DNA of 64,000 bases from Amphritea sp. Lineage in GTDB: Bacteria > Pseudomonadota > Gammaproteobacteria > Pseudomonadales > Balneatricaceae. Shown in pieces: positions 43,152-52,637 of the stretch. Each line of letters starts with the position of its first letter. Position 1 is the stretch's first letter. Made by a program: the position numbers and the translations under genes. Location of the stretch: the NCBI GenBank assembly GCA_025800245.1, contig JAOXSA010000253.1:1-64000 (forward strand). The letters run 5' to 3'. Below the pieces are notes generated by a model, which ran no database searches, was not told the DNA's origin, and saw nothing but the letters and a program-made list of their open reading frames with translations.

Positions 43152-44720
43152 ATGCTTGATGCCAACGTTAAACAACAGTTAGACGCATACCTTCAGAAGA
43201 TTGTTAATCCGATTGAAGTGACTGTGTCACTGGACGACACCCCGAAATCTCAGGAGCTGAATCAACTGGCAACCGAAATTGCCAGCCTGAGCGGAAAAAT
43301 AAGCCTGACTCACGGAACCACGCCTTCGGGCCGCCAGCCTTCCATGGCCATTGGCCCCCAGGGAGAGATACCGCGCATAGAATTTGCCGGCATTCCGATG
43401 GGCCACGAATTTACATCCCTGATTCTGGCACTGCTGCAATCCGGCGGTCATCCGGCTAAAGAGGAAGAAGCGCTGCTGAATCAGATTAAACAACTGGATC
43501 AGTCCATCGAGGTTGAAACCTTTATCTCGCTCTCCTGCCAGAACTGCCCGGAGGTAGTACAGGCATTCAACCTGATGGCGGTACTCAACCCGAATATACA
43601 GGCCCGTATGGTTGACGGCGCCCTGTTCCAGGATGAAGTGGAACAACGCAATATCATGGCCGTACCCGCCGTCTATTTGAATGGCGAACTGTTTGGCCAG
43701 GGCCGTATGACACTGACGGAGATTCTCGACAAGCTGGACAGCGGTTCTGCGGCGGAAAAAGCAGCGCAGCTGGATGAAAAAGATTCCTACGACGTACTGA
43801 TCGTCGGCGGCGGTCCGGCAGGGGCATCTGCGGCAATCTATGCCGCCCGTAAAGGTATCCGCACCGGTATTGTGGCCGAACGTTTTGGCGGTCAGGTCAT
43901 GGATACCATGGCGATCGAAAACTTTATTTCGGTACAGGCCACCGAAGGCCCGAAACTGGTGGCCAACCTCGAACAACACGTGCTGAGTTATGACGTCGAT
44001 CTGGTGCAGAGCCAGAAAGCCGCCAAACTGCGCAAAAATGAGCTGATCGAGATCGAACTGGAAAGTGGCGCGACCCTGAAAAGCCGTTCCGTCATTCTCT
44101 CAACCGGTGCCCGCTGGAGAGAGATGAACGTACCCGGTGAACAGGAATACCGCGGCAGAGGTGTGGCTTACTGCCCGCACTGTGATGGTCCGCTGTTTAA
44201 GGGTAAATCGGTTGCAGTGATCGGTGGCGGTAACTCCGGTATCGAAGCGGCGATTGATCTGGCCGGTATCGTTGAACATGTCACCGTACTGGAATTTGCC
44301 GATACCCTGCGAGCCGACGAGGTGCTGCAACGCAAAGCCCGCTCACTGGGCAATGTTGAAATCATTACCAACGCCATGACTACTGAGGTAGCAGGCGACG
44401 GCCAGCGTGTCACCGGACTCAACTATCAGGATCGGATCAGCGGTGAAACTCATCAGTTGGTGCTGGCTGGCGTATTCGTCCAGATTGGCCTGGTACCGAA
44501 CACCGAGTGGCTGAAAGGTGATATTGAGTTAAGCCAGCACGGCGAGATCGTGATCAATAATCGTGGCGAAACATCGATCCCCGGCGTCTTCGCTGCCGGC
44601 GATGTCACCACTGTCCCGTACAAGCAGATTATCATCGCCATGGGTTCCGGTTCAACGGCAGCACTGAGCGCGTTTGATCATCTGATTCGTGAACCTGTAG
44701 CAGAAGAGGCAGCAGCATAA
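43152..44720 (+). CDS. ahpF: Alkyl hydroperoxide reductase subunit F
   Basis: A flavoprotein disulfide reductase of 522 residues that passes electrons from NADH to AhpC. The N-terminal tandem thioredoxin-like domain has the CxxC in LSCQNCPE (about 129-132). The FAD motif is [18 protein letters not shown], the redox CxxC is AYCPHCDGP, and the NADH site follows in [15 protein letters not shown]. Domain order and length match the family. It is co-transcribed with ahpC. Confidence 0.95.
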   Translation: MLDANVKQQLDAYLQKIVNPIEVTVSLDDTPKSQELNQLATEIASLSGKISLTHGTTPSGRQPSMAIGPQGEIPRIEFAGIPMGHEFTSLILALLQSGGHPAKEEEALLNQIKQLDQSIEVETFISLSCQNCPEVVQAFNLMAVLNPNIQARMVDGALFQDEVEQRNIMAVPAVYLNGELFGQGRMTLTEILDKLDSGSAAEKAAQLDEKDSYDVLIVGGGPAGASAAIYAARKGIRTGIVAERFGGQVMDTMAIENFISVQATEGPKLVANLEQHVLSYDVDLVQSQKAAKLRKNELIEIELESGATLKSRSVILSTGARWREMNVPGEQEYRGRGVAYCPHCDGPLFKGKSVAVIGGGNSGIEAAIDLAGIVEHVTVLEFADTLRADEVLQRKARSLGNVEIITNAMTTEVAGDGQRVTGLNYQDRISGETHQLVLAGVFVQIGLVPNTEWLKGDIELSQHGEIVINNRGETSIPGVFAAGDVTTVPYKQIIIAMGSGSTAALSAFDHLIREPVAEEAAA

Positions 44721-44745
44721 ACTCTGCTGCCCGGAGGAAATCAGC

Positions 44746-45150
44746 ATGCTGAAAGTCAGCGATATTATGGTAAGAAACACTCTGGCACTGACTGACGATA
44801 TGGGCCTGTCCCCCGCTGTCAGGAACATCACCGAAAGCGGCTTACTCGGCCTGCCGGTGGTCGATAGCAACAACACTCTGATCGGTTTCCTGTCTGAACA
44901 GGATTGCCTGCAGAAGCTGATGACTGAGAGCTATCACTGCGATAGTCATGTGACGGTTGCCGACATCATGCGCCGTAATCCGCTATCGGTCTCGGAAGAA
45001 CTGACGGTCTTTGCTCTGGGACAGTTAATGGGTAAAGCAAAACCGAAAATCTATCCGGTCACCCAGGATCAGAAGCTGGTGGGTATTGTTACTCGTGGGC
45101 ACATTGTCGCAGCACTGTCTGAATCACTGGAACAATGCAAGGCGTTCTGA
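44746..45150 (+). CDS. CBS-pair protein
   Basis: A protein of 134 residues consisting only of two CBS motifs (about 7-60 and 70-130): VSDIMVRNTLALTDDMGLS and VADIMRRNPLSVSEELTV. Such stand-alone CBS pairs usually bind adenosine nucleotides and regulate a partner. It lies 25 bp after ahpF with its own GGAGG site and is probably part of the same operon. The partner is unknown. Confidence 0.82.
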   Translation: MLKVSDIMVRNTLALTDDMGLSPAVRNITESGLLGLPVVDSNNTLIGFLSEQDCLQKLMTESYHCDSHVTVADIMRRNPLSVSEELTVFALGQLMGKAKPKIYPVTQDQKLVGIVTRGHIVAALSESLEQCKAF

Positions 45151-45205
45151 TGTGATCAGTCAGATCATTCATACGCAGGGGATCAGCCACATCCCTTGCG
45201 CTTTT

Positions 45206-45384
45206 TCATGATCGGGTGCACTCCATGGTAACCCGCCGACAGTTGATAGAGATCTGCTTATGACGGCCGACGCCACCCATAACCAGATAACCTTCAGTGG
45301 CCTGCCATACCCTGGCTTGCTTAAAGCCCCGATCAACTTATAACTACCACCTTCACGCAAGCTGATAGTCACCTTCACCCACAT
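45206..45384 (-). pseudogene. Possible frameshifted small gene
   Basis: Reading from an ATG at 45384, MWVKVTISLREGGSYKLIGA is followed, after a one-base frame change near ggggcttta, by FKQARVWQATEGYLVMGGV and then RVTMECTRS to a stop at 45206. The joined product looks more protein-like than either frame alone, but no family is recognised and no proper ribosome site is seen. Confidence 0.25.
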
Positions 45385-45440
45385 TTTCGCCAGGTGACTC
45401 CTGCTTAGGAACCTGCGATTGAAGATAATCATTTATCACT

Positions 45441-45743
45441 TCAGTATTCCGGGACAAAATCATCTTTCATACAGGTAGATGTACTGCGGGTGCGGCCACT
45501 GTCTTCATACTGATAACGGCAGACCTTCTTCTTGTACAACGTTTTTACTTTACAGGCTTCACGGCCACTCTGTTCACGAAGCGCCTTACGCACACACTTT
45601 CTGACCGCGCTACTTTCCGGCCCCTGCTCCAGTTCCCACATACAGCTATCGGTGATCCAGTCTTTCGGTGCTCCGCCTATGTCACAGGCGGCAAAAGCAG
45701 AACTGCTGAACAGCACGGTAAAGGCGATCAGGAAGGTTTTCAT
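45441..45743 (-). CDS. Small secreted Cys-rich protein
   Basis: A protein of 100 residues from the ATG with GGAG upstream (the frame is open 12 codons further). The signal peptide ends at AFA-AC (about 19). The mature chain has six Cys (ACDIGG, DSCMW, RKCVRK, EACKV, KVCRY, STCMK). No known family. It resembles the other short periplasmic Cys proteins in the window. Confidence 0.65.
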   Translation of the reverse strand: MKTFLIAFTVLFSSSAFAACDIGGAPKDWITDSCMWELEQGPESSAVRKCVRKALREQSGREACKVKTLYKKKVCRYQYEDSGRTRSTSTCMKDDFVPEY

Positions 45744-45881
45744 TGTTGACTCCATGTCTTCTATCATTAACCCGACCAAGAGTATCTTACTCTCTGTTCT
45801 GTTTAAAGCTGACAGGTGCTTTTGCAGATCATATGCAAGCTCTGTAGAATGCTTTCGCCAGACTGAGGTAAAAGGAATTTT

Positions 45882-46928
45882 ATGCTGGTTTTCAAAAGCT
45901 TACGAAAGCTTATCTACCGACATTTCAAAAACATGAGATGGCAGGCCGTGGCGGCTCTGCTGCTTATCTACTGTTTCAGTAGCTGGGTACTGCTGCGCTG
46001 GGCCGGCGAGTCCGCCCTGCTCGGTTCAGACTTTATCTACTGGCTGATCGTGACCGCATCCACCGTCGGTTATGGTGACCTGTCACCGGAAACCCCGCTG
46101 GGCAAGTCAGTGGTTGCGTTTTATATCATCCCGTTCGGATTAAGCATGTTTGCGCTGACGGCTGGTAAATTTGCCGCCTTCAGTGCTTTTCAGTGGAGAA
46201 AAGGCGTTATGGGCCTGAAAGAACTAGACCTGAATGATCATATCGTGGTGGTTGGCTGGAACGAAGACCGCACCTTATCACTGCTGAAGCTGCTGCGCGA
46301 AGAAGCTCAGCAATATCGCAACCGGGATATCTGCCTCTGTGTTGCAGCAGAGATGGAAAACCCGATGCCGGGTGCCATCGAGTTTGTCCGGGCGCTGTGT
46401 CTGAACGATGAAGAGGACCTGAAGCGCGCCGACATTGCCGATGCATCCACCATCATTATCGACTGTGCGCAGGATGATCAGACCCTGAGCGCCGCCCTGA
46501 ATATCTATAACCTTAACAGCAGCGCTCATATGATCGCCTACTTCCGTGATGAGAGCCTGAGCAAACTGCTGAAGCAACACTGCCCCAACATCGAATGCAC
46601 ACCGTCGGTATCAACTGAGATGATGGTGAAATCCGCTATGGATCCTGGTTCCAGTCTGCTGCATCACGAACTGCTGAACGCCACTACCGGCATGACCCAG
46701 TATTCGGTCGTCATGCCGGAAAGACTGCCGGAAATCACTGTCCGGGATCTGTACATTCCGCTGAAAGAGCACTACAGCGCGACCCTGATCGCTATCGATC
46801 TCGATAATGACGGTAAGCCAGAAGTGAATCCGTCACTGGAGCATCGGGTAAAACCGGGTTGTACGATCTACTATATCGCTGCCAAACGGCTTAGAGAACT
46901 GGACTGGGCCAGCCTTACCCAGCGTTGA
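45882..46928 (+). CDS. Two-TM potassium channel with RCK domain
   Basis: A protein of 348 residues. TM1 is at about 22-40, the pore loop has filter TVGYGD (61-66), TM2 is at about 75-97, then a TrkA-N/RCK domain begins HIVVVGWNEDRTLSLLKLLRE (a G-x-x-x-x-x type loop rather than the full GxGxxG). The C-terminal part ends in a small beta domain. This is the architecture of MthK/Kch-like ligand-gated K+ channels. AGGA precedes the ATG. It is monocistronic. Confidence 0.85.
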   Translation: MLVFKSLRKLIYRHFKNMRWQAVAALLLIYCFSSWVLLRWAGESALLGSDFIYWLIVTASTVGYGDLSPETPLGKSVVAFYIIPFGLSMFALTAGKFAAFSAFQWRKGVMGLKELDLNDHIVVVGWNEDRTLSLLKLLREEAQQYRNRDICLCVAAEMENPMPGAIEFVRALCLNDEEDLKRADIADASTIIIDCAQDDQTLSAALNIYNLNSSAHMIAYFRDESLSKLLKQHCPNIECTPSVSTEMMVKSAMDPGSSLLHHELLNATTGMTQYSVVMPERLPEITVRDLYIPLKEHYSATLIAIDLDNDGKPEVNPSLEHRVKPGCTIYYIAAKRLRELDWASLTQR

Positions 46929-46945
46929 TCTAAAAAACCAGGTCC

Positions 46946-47152
46946 TTAAGAGCCCGTGCTATTCACATCACGGCGATCTTTTTCATACTCCCGGTATGAT
47001 TTATCGGTGCCTTCAAGGCAGTTTTGCCGCTGGGTACCGGACAAAGTATCGCACTGCTGCCTTCTTACCTCCTGCGCGGCTTCATACCAGGTTTGCGAAC
47101 TGCACCCAGTCAGCACCATGACAGCCACGCTTAAAACAAATTCTCGTCTCAT
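46946..47152 (-). CDS. Small lipoprotein
   Basis: A protein of 68 residues. MRREFVLSVAVMVLTGCSS is a type II signal with lipobox L-T-G-C. The mature part WYEAAQEVRRQQCDTLSGTQRQNCLEG has a Cys pair and recurs in many small Gammaproteobacterial lipoproteins without a known function. It ends 4 nt after the HAD gene and is probably co-transcribed with it. Confidence 0.7.
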   Translation of the reverse strand: MRREFVLSVAVMVLTGCSSQTWYEAAQEVRRQQCDTLSGTQRQNCLEGTDKSYREYEKDRRDVNSTGS

Positions 47153-47155
47153 TCT

Positions 47156-47632
47156 TTATCCTACCGATATTGTAAGCAGATCATTTAAGCGGGTGATCGC
47201 CTTATAATCACCAGAGCCGACGCGACTATCATTCAGATAATACCCCTGTATACCCGCCTGGACAGCCGGCAGGATATCTCTTTCGAGACTATCGCCAATC
47301 ATGGCCACCTGGCAGGGAGAGCAGTTGAGCTTTTGCAGAATACGCGGGAAAAAATCAGGACTGTCCTTGCCCACGCCCAGAGTGTCGCTACAGAAATACC
47401 CCTGAATATACTGATCAAGGGCCACTCTTTTAAACGCTTTGATAATATCATCGCGGGTTGAGTCAGCTGCACCGGTGGCAACGTAAACCTGCATGTTCTG
47501 ACTCAGCGTCGCCAGCGTTTGCTCAGCTCCATCGACGCAGGCGACATGCTCCCAATCACACATTTTTCCAGTGGCTTCAGGGAAATCCACCATCAGGGTA
47601 TCGCCCCAGTCAAACAGCAGAATTCTGATCAT
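47156..47632 (-). CDS. HAD-superfamily hydrolase
   Basis: A protein of 158 residues. HAD motif I is LLFDWGDTLM (nucleophile Asp8, second Asp11), motif II is VATGA, the Lys of motif III is in GVGKDSPDFF and motif IV is IGDSLERDI. The cap is minimal, as in small phosphatases acting on nucleotides or sugar phosphates. It sits within a run of small unrelated enzymes on the same strand. Confidence 0.8.
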   Translation of the reverse strand: MIRILLFDWGDTLMVDFPEATGKMCDWEHVACVDGAEQTLATLSQNMQVYVATGAADSTRDDIIKAFKRVALDQYIQGYFCSDTLGVGKDSPDFFPRILQKLNCSPCQVAMIGDSLERDILPAVQAGIQGYYLNDSRVGSGDYKAITRLNDLLTISVG

Positions 47633-47664
47633 CTATTCATCCCTGAACCCAGCTCCTGTTGTTA

Positions 47665-48087
47665 TCAGCGCCGGATAAACACATACTGCTCTTTCTCTTC
47701 CTGCAGCCCCAGCGCCTTATAAAAGTCGTGGGTGTCCTGTCGCTTAGTATTACTCCGTACCCGTAAACCGTAGCCAAGCTCGTCGGCCCAGTCACGGATA
47801 TGTTCAATCAGCTTGGTGCCGATCCCCATGCGACGAATCGCATCATCGACTACAATGCCGCCAATCTCGATAAACGGATCCGATGCGACGCGCAGAGACA
47901 CGAAACCGTGAATCCAGCCCAGTACCCGGCCATCTTCTTCGTATACCCAGACATGGTGGGTATTATTGGCATTCAGCACCTGCAGTAAGCGCTGATGAGC
48001 ATGCTCTTCTGATGACACTTCATAGCCCAGCGTAGTCCCCAGCCGGTTAATACCTTCAAAGTCGTTAATTGTTGCGATCCTGATCAT
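47665..48087 (-). CDS. GNAT-family N-acetyltransferase
   Basis: A protein of 140 residues. The acetyl-CoA motif reads VVDDAIRRMGIGTKLIEHIRDWA (R-x-x-G-x-G/A pattern), preceded by a beta strand GRVLGWIHG and followed by VRSNTKRQDTHDFYKALGL. The start at 48087 with AAGGGG upstream is preferred over an earlier in-frame ATG. The acceptor is unknown. Confidence 0.82.
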   Translation of the reverse strand: MIRIATINDFEGINRLGTTLGYEVSSEEHAHQRLLQVLNANNTHHVWVYEEDGRVLGWIHGFVSLRVASDPFIEIGGIVVDDAIRRMGIGTKLIEHIRDWADELGYGLRVRSNTKRQDTHDFYKALGLQEEKEQYVFIRR

Positions 48088-48189
48088 AAGCGTGCGCCCC
48101 TTTATTGTTTTAATAAGATTCACGCCTGCACTTTGCTGCAGGTCTATTCAGAATATATGCTCTTGAAATAATTACAAATTTATAGTGTT

Positions 48190-48642
48190 TTATTCTGAAT
48201 AGAGCTCTACAACAGCTTCAATCTCAATGGGCATATTACCAGGTAGCGATGCAACACCCACTGATGCACGGCAGTGCCGTCCTTGTTCCCCGAAAAGCTT
48301 AATCAACAACCCGGAACAACCATCAATGACCTGTGGATGATCGGTAAAATCGGCAACAGCATTGATATACCCTGTCACTTTAATAACACCATGAATACTA
48401 TCTAATGAGCCGGTATGTAAGCGCATTGCTGCCAGGAGATAACAACCGACCTGTCTGGCCAGATCTGCCGCTTGCTCAGCTGTGTATTCAGCCCCCACCT
48501 TGCCTACGGCATCCACGGGCCCCTTACCCGAAAGAAACAGTAGATTCCCGGTACGTTTACAATGAATATACTCACCAGCCACATCTGCCAGATCAAGCAA
48601 CTCAATACCAAGCTCTCTGAGTCGCTGTTCAGTCCCTTGCAT
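48190..48642 (-). CDS. RidA/YjgF-family protein
   Basis: A protein of 150 residues. LFLSGKGPVDAVG and the end CRASVGVASLPGNMPIEIEAVVEL, with the conserved Arg that binds the imine carboxylate, mark the longer YjgF-like branch rather than RidA itself. RidA proteins hydrolyse reactive enamines and imines. GGAGGG precedes the ATG at 48642. It follows the VOC gene by about 15 nt, indicating an operon. Confidence 0.82.
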   Translation of the reverse strand: MQGTEQRLRELGIELLDLADVAGEYIHCKRTGNLLFLSGKGPVDAVGKVGAEYTAEQAADLARQVGCYLLAAMRLHTGSLDSIHGVIKVTGYINAVADFTDHPQVIDGCSGLLIKLFGEQGRHCRASVGVASLPGNMPIEIEAVVELYSE

Positions 48643-48656
48643 TACACACCCTCCAT

Positions 48657-49022
48657 TCAACCGTCATCATTGACCGGGCACCAGAACTCAATCCGGTTAC
48701 CTTCAGGATCGAAGATATAAAATACCTCAGCCCCCCAACCGTGCCGCTTGATTCCCTCAGAAGTTATTCTCAGTTGTCGGACTCTTTCAAGCCATCCACG
48801 GACATCTGCAACCTGCAGAGTGATAGTCAGTCCCTTTCCCTGACCGCTGTTAATCGAAGCGCGGGCTGCATTGGCAACACTCAACCGGGCCTGATCAGTT
48901 AAACCAAACTCAACGAACCAGCTATTCTGTTCCAGTACGCTGAAACCCAGCTTTTCATAGAAGTGAACCGCGGCCTGCCAATGATCGCAGTAAAGAATGG
49001 TATTGGCGGTAACAATATCCAT
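48657..49022 (-). CDS. VOC-superfamily (glyoxalase/bleomycin-resistance-like) protein
   Basis: A protein of 121 residues with the paired beta-alpha-beta-beta-beta VOC fold: ANTILYCDHWQAAVHFYEKLGFSVLEQN and the closing FYIFDPEGNRIEFWCP, whose Glu is a usual metal ligand. Family members are dioxygenases, glyoxalases or binding proteins; the specific job is unknown. GGAG precedes the ATG. Confidence 0.8.
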   Translation of the reverse strand: MDIVTANTILYCDHWQAAVHFYEKLGFSVLEQNSWFVEFGLTDQARLSVANAARASINSGQGKGLTITLQVADVRGWLERVRQLRITSEGIKRHGWGAEVFYIFDPEGNRIEFWCPVNDDG

Positions 49023-49099
49023 GACTGTTCTCCAGCTATAGACAGATTACCGGAGCATGCCAGTAATTCCACCCAGCAACAACCTACCCTATAATCGGG

Positions 49100-50227
49100 T
49101 CAGCATTTGCGGAGTATCACACTGCCTATCGAATAACCGGCACCAAAGGAACAGAGCACGCCCAGATCACCTGCTTTAAAGTCACTGTGGTGCTTATGAA
49201 AAGCGATGATCGATCCGGCTGAGCTGGTATTGGCATACTCATCCAGAATGGTTGGATTTTCTTCCGCCGTCGCTTCACGCCCCAGCACTTTGCGGGCGAT
49301 CAGGGTATTCATTGTGAGGTTAGCTTGATGCAGCCAGAGCCGCTTCAGCTGTTCGGAACTCAGGCCCTGATCCTGCAGATGCCCGGTGATCTGTTGCGCA
49401 ACCGCCGGACAAACCTCTTTAAAGACTTTCCGGCCGTTCTGTACAAACAGCTTATCCCGCTGTCCTATACCGCTCTCATCACAGTTATTCAGAAAACCGA
49501 AGTTGTTGCGAATATTATTCGAAAACTGAGTCTGCAACCGGGTTGCAACAATCTCAAAGGTATCACTGCTCTTACTCGTAGAAGCCCTTTCGACCACGAT
49601 AGCCGTACACACATCACCGAAGATAAAGTGACAGTCGCGGTCGTACCAACACAGATGTGCTGAACAGATCTCCGGATTCACCACCACAACACAATCAGCA
49701 TTACCCGCGGCAATTGCGTTATAAGCCGCCTGAATCCCGAAGGTTGCTGAAGAACAGGCGACATTCATATCGTAACCGAAGCCCTGTATGCCCAGTGCCG
49801 CCTGAATCTCTACCGCCATTGCCGGATAAGGCCGTTGCATATTGGAAGCGGCAACAATCACTGCATTCACATGATCCGCCGTTTTACCGGCATTAGCCAG
49901 GGCATCATTAATGGCCGCAACAGACATCTCGCACTGCAGCGAAGGCTCATCGTTACTGCGTTCAGGAATCAGTGGCTTCATCCGCTGTGGATCAAGCACA
50001 CCTTCTTTATCAATCACATAACGCTGTTTAATACCGGAAGCTTTTTCAATGAACTCCGCAGAAGAACCTTCCAGAGCCTGGACATCACCCGCCGCAATCG
50101 CTTCCGCGTGTTCGGCATTGTAGTGCTCAACATACTGATTAAAACAGGCAACCAGCTCGTCATTGGTAATGGAGTGTTCCGGGGTAAACAGGCCGGTGCC
50201 GCTGATAACGATAGGATCCTGATTCAT
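49100..50227 (-). CDS. Beta-ketoacyl-ACP synthase III, PA3286-like
   Basis: A thiolase-fold enzyme of 375 residues. It follows P. aeruginosa PA3286 closely: VISGTGLFTPEHSITNDELV, SSAEFIEKASGIKQRYV, VACSSATFGIQAAYN (catalytic Cys), LHQANLTMN (His) and DEYANTSSAGSIIAFH (Asn). PA3286-type enzymes condense octanoyl-CoA from beta-oxidation with malonyl-ACP and so feed degraded fatty acids into synthesis. The start at 50227 was chosen from similarity, with AAGGG about 9 nt upstream. It is a stand-alone gene. Confidence 0.88.
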   Translation of the reverse strand: MNQDPIVISGTGLFTPEHSITNDELVACFNQYVEHYNAEHAEAIAAGDVQALEGSSAEFIEKASGIKQRYVIDKEGVLDPQRMKPLIPERSNDEPSLQCEMSVAAINDALANAGKTADHVNAVIVAASNMQRPYPAMAVEIQAALGIQGFGYDMNVACSSATFGIQAAYNAIAAGNADCVVVVNPEICSAHLCWYDRDCHFIFGDVCTAIVVERASTSKSSDTFEIVATRLQTQFSNNIRNNFGFLNNCDESGIGQRDKLFVQNGRKVFKEVCPAVAQQITGHLQDQGLSSEQLKRLWLHQANLTMNTLIARKVLGREATAEENPTILDEYANTSSAGSIIAFHKHHSDFKAGDLGVLCSFGAGYSIGSVILRKC

Positions 50228-50482
50228 ATACTGCGCCCTTGGAGGAGGTAAAAGCTCTATTCTGGCCGGGCATACCAACAAACCAATTATCGTAAAGGGC
50301 TATTTTTTTATCATTAGAGGACATATGCAGCGTTATCAGGATGGCTGTCATACTGATGCAACAGACACTGTCATCAAACTGTTATTGAGTCAGCACCACG
50401 ATCATCCTATTATCCGCCCGTTTTCGCTCACGAATTAACACGTCGTTCCGGACGCTGAATGACTAACCGCTGAGACAACCGA

Positions 50483-50776
50483 ATGGACAGCATCACGCTT
50501 ATTGGCTTACTGGCAGCCACCTGCACTACCGCATCTTTTATTCCACAGGTAGTGCATATCCTTAAAACCGGAAATGTCGAAGGTATCTCCCTGATGATGT
50601 ATTCGATCTTTACTTTCGGTGTGGCCTGTTGGCTGATCTATGGCGTGATTATCTCTGATCTGCCCATGATTCTGGCCAACCTGATCACGCTGCTACTGGC
50701 TCTGTCTGTGCTGATTCTGACTATCAGTAAGCGCCGTAAGCAGGCCGCTTTGCCCGCTCAGTCGGCAGAGGAATAA
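50483..50776 (+). CDS. SemiSWEET-family transporter
   Basis: A protein of 97 residues with three helices: LIGLLAATCTTASFIPQVVHI, MMYSIFTFGVACWLIYGVI and ILANLITLLLALSVLIL. SFIPQ is the PQ-loop and the NLI Asn lies in TM3. This is one SemiSWEET repeat, which acts as a homodimer to move sugars or other small solutes. It overlaps the 3' end of the convergent SnoaL-like gene by 19 bp. Confidence 0.83.
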   Translation: MDSITLIGLLAATCTTASFIPQVVHILKTGNVEGISLMMYSIFTFGVACWLIYGVIISDLPMILANLITLLLALSVLILTISKRRKQAALPAQSAEE

Positions 50777-51207
50777 GCAGCACGGCGTCTGATGACGGCA
50801 ATCAAGCGGCCGAACACTGGTAACTCCTGCATCATCCGACTGGCATCCCAGAAGTCATGATGTAGCTCCACCAGCCCATCTACCGTAAAGCGAATACGGC
50901 TTGAACCTTCAACACTGAATGGGCCGGTTACACCTGACGTCGCTGAAAAACGCCAGTAGAGCCAGCCATCGCGCTCACTCTGATTCTGTTGCAGTACGTC
51001 AAAACGAACATCATCCAGTTTTTCGAACATCTCCCGCATTACGCCAATAAATGCAGACTTACCCGACAGGTCGTTGAACGGATCGATAAATCGAACCCTG
51101 TTATCCAGCAACTCACTCAGATCATTCAGATTATCTGCCTGCAGATGATCCAATACCTGAGCATAGCGCTGTAGCAATGACTCTGAAGACTGCACAATTG
51201 AATCCAT
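50758..51207 (-). CDS. SnoaL-like / NTF2-fold protein
   Basis: A protein of 149 residues. RYAQVLDHLQADNLNDLSELLDNRVRFIDPFNDLSGKSAFIGVMREMF followed by the strands VRFDVLQQNQ and WLYWRFSAT is the cone-shaped SnoaL/NTF2 fold. It is the last gene of the DUF2878-CHI-DUF3833-SDR-SnoaL unit. Relatives sit in the cfa-linked, ECF-sigma/ChrR-regulated clusters of Proteobacteria; no activity is known. Confidence 0.75.
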   Translation of the reverse strand: MDSIVQSSESLLQRYAQVLDHLQADNLNDLSELLDNRVRFIDPFNDLSGKSAFIGVMREMFEKLDDVRFDVLQQNQSERDGWLYWRFSATSGVTGPFSVEGSSRIRFTVDGLVELHHDFWDASRMMQELPVFGRLIAVIRRRAAYSSAD

Positions 51208-51221
51208 ATTCGGCGTATTCC

Positions 51222-52007
51222 TTATCGACCGGTTCCGGTCATTTTAGCCACCAGCGGGAAATACCACCGGTAGGGTAACAATTTCAGCAGTTTTAGCACG
51301 TAAACAAAGCGCCGGGGAAATACTATTTCAAAGCTCTCTTTCAGTAACCCGGACACAATTCTCTCTGCCGCCTGTTCAGGCTCCATCAGTGCAGGCATCG
51401 TAAAGGTATTTTTGTCTGTCAGAGGTGTTCTCACAAAACCCGGATTAATGAGTTGCAGTTTCACACCGGTTCCCTGCAGGTCCAGGCGTATCGCTTCCGT
51501 GAGGTTGATCAGTGCGGCTTTACTGGCACCATAAGCTGCCGCTGTCGGTAATCCCCGATAACCCGCCACCGAAGCCATCACTGCTAACTGTCCACCACTC
51601 ACCTCAAGGTAACGGTATAAAATCGGATCTATACAATTAATCGTGCCCTGCAGATTAACGTCCAGTAACTGTTTGCAGCGCTGACTACTGAATTCCTCAG
51701 CAGGAAACGGGTCATGGGTTCCGGCATTTAACACCGTTAAGTCAGGCATTATCTGTTGTTCATGCCATTCGTTAACCTGCCCACGTACAGCTTCCGCATC
51801 CTGTATATCCAGTGTGATAGGAATGATTTCACCGGCAGCCGTAAGATGACTGTTACGCAGTTGCTCCAGCTCGGCACTGTTGCGAGCAGTCGCATAGACA
51901 ATCACTCCCCGGTGACAGAGCAGACTGGCAAGCGCCGCTCCGATACCACGGCCAGCGCCGGTCACCCAGGCACGCTTCCAGGGTAAAGACAGAGTCTGGC
52001 TACTCAT
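51222..52007 (-). CDS. Short-chain dehydrogenase/reductase
   Basis: An SDR of 261 residues. TGAGRGIGAALASLL binds NAD(P), NAGT is present (LNAGTHDPF), and the catalytic Ser and YGASK are in MASVAGYRGLPTAAAYGASKAAL. GGAGGT precedes the ATG and its start overlaps the DUF3833 stop (ATGA). In related genomes this SDR accompanies cfa-type lipid genes, so a lipid or quinone substrate is possible (inference). Confidence 0.85.
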   Translation of the reverse strand: MSSQTLSLPWKRAWVTGAGRGIGAALASLLCHRGVIVYATARNSAELEQLRNSHLTAAGEIIPITLDIQDAEAVRGQVNEWHEQQIMPDLTVLNAGTHDPFPAEEFSSQRCKQLLDVNLQGTINCIDPILYRYLEVSGGQLAVMASVAGYRGLPTAAAYGASKAALINLTEAIRLDLQGTGVKLQLINPGFVRTPLTDKNTFTMPALMEPEQAAERIVSGLLKESFEIVFPRRFVYVLKLLKLLPYRWYFPLVAKMTGTGR

Positions 52008-52630
52008 ATAACCTCCGGATCATCAGGCTGGGAGATTTCAACACCCTCCTGACAAGCACTGATATGTTCAGGCATCGCAGCCGCCTCAGCATCATTGAGT
52101 TTGCGAATATGCAGCGTCAGCTCACCTACCGGCAAGCCGAACTTCTTCATTCGGGTGCGATTCAGCAGATTGTTTTCATCGATCAGGTAAAGCCAGTCAT
52201 CCAGATCGATATTCCAGACTTTGCCATTCACCGGGATCTGCAGGGTGTACTGCCAGTTCAGAGCGTTACCCCGGGCCTCTCCCTCGGCTTGCCCGACCAC
52301 ATCACCAGCGAAGCCGGTGTAGCGCTGGCCCTGCTTTTCCAGACGCCAGCAACGACTCTGCTTCTCGCCATCGTTGAAAACAAACTGCTCATCCAGAATC
52401 CCGGTGTTGTCCTGCCAGTTGGCAACGATGTCAGCAGTAAAGCGGCGTGTCACCTTACCACTGAAGTTCTGCACCATGCCGTGAGCCACCAGACGACCTG
52501 AGAAAAACTGATCCAGCTCCAGCTTAGGGGTTTCATTTTCATAATCTTTTACATTGCTGGCACAGCCGGGCAGTAGCAACAGAAACGGCAGTGCCAGAGT
52601 GATCAGAGCGGTAGCATTCATAATATCCAT
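52004..52630 (-). CDS. DUF3833 lipoprotein
   Basis: A protein of 208 residues. The type II signal ends L-L-P-G-C (lipidated Cys about 23). The mature domain has LDQFFSGRLVAHGMVQNFSGKVTRRF and DDWLYLIDENNLLNRTRMKKFGLPVGELTL, a lipocalin-like pattern typical of DUF3833. It is in the envelope, possibly binding a lipid (inference). It overlaps the SDR gene by 4 nt and lies 7 bp from the chalcone-isomerase-like gene. Confidence 0.82.
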   Translation of the reverse strand: MDIMNATALITLALPFLLLLPGCASNVKDYENETPKLELDQFFSGRLVAHGMVQNFSGKVTRRFTADIVANWQDNTGILDEQFVFNDGEKQSRCWRLEKQGQRYTGFAGDVVGQAEGEARGNALNWQYTLQIPVNGKVWNIDLDDWLYLIDENNLLNRTRMKKFGLPVGELTLHIRKLNDAEAAAMPEHISACQEGVEISQPDDPEVI

Positions 52631-52637
52631 CCTGCGA

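Noticed and set aside
48322..48326. tRNA or rRNA genes in the intergenic gaps
   Set aside because: No cloverleaf-like T-loop or anticodon arrangement was found in any gap longer than 80 bp; coordinates given are only a placeholder within the window.
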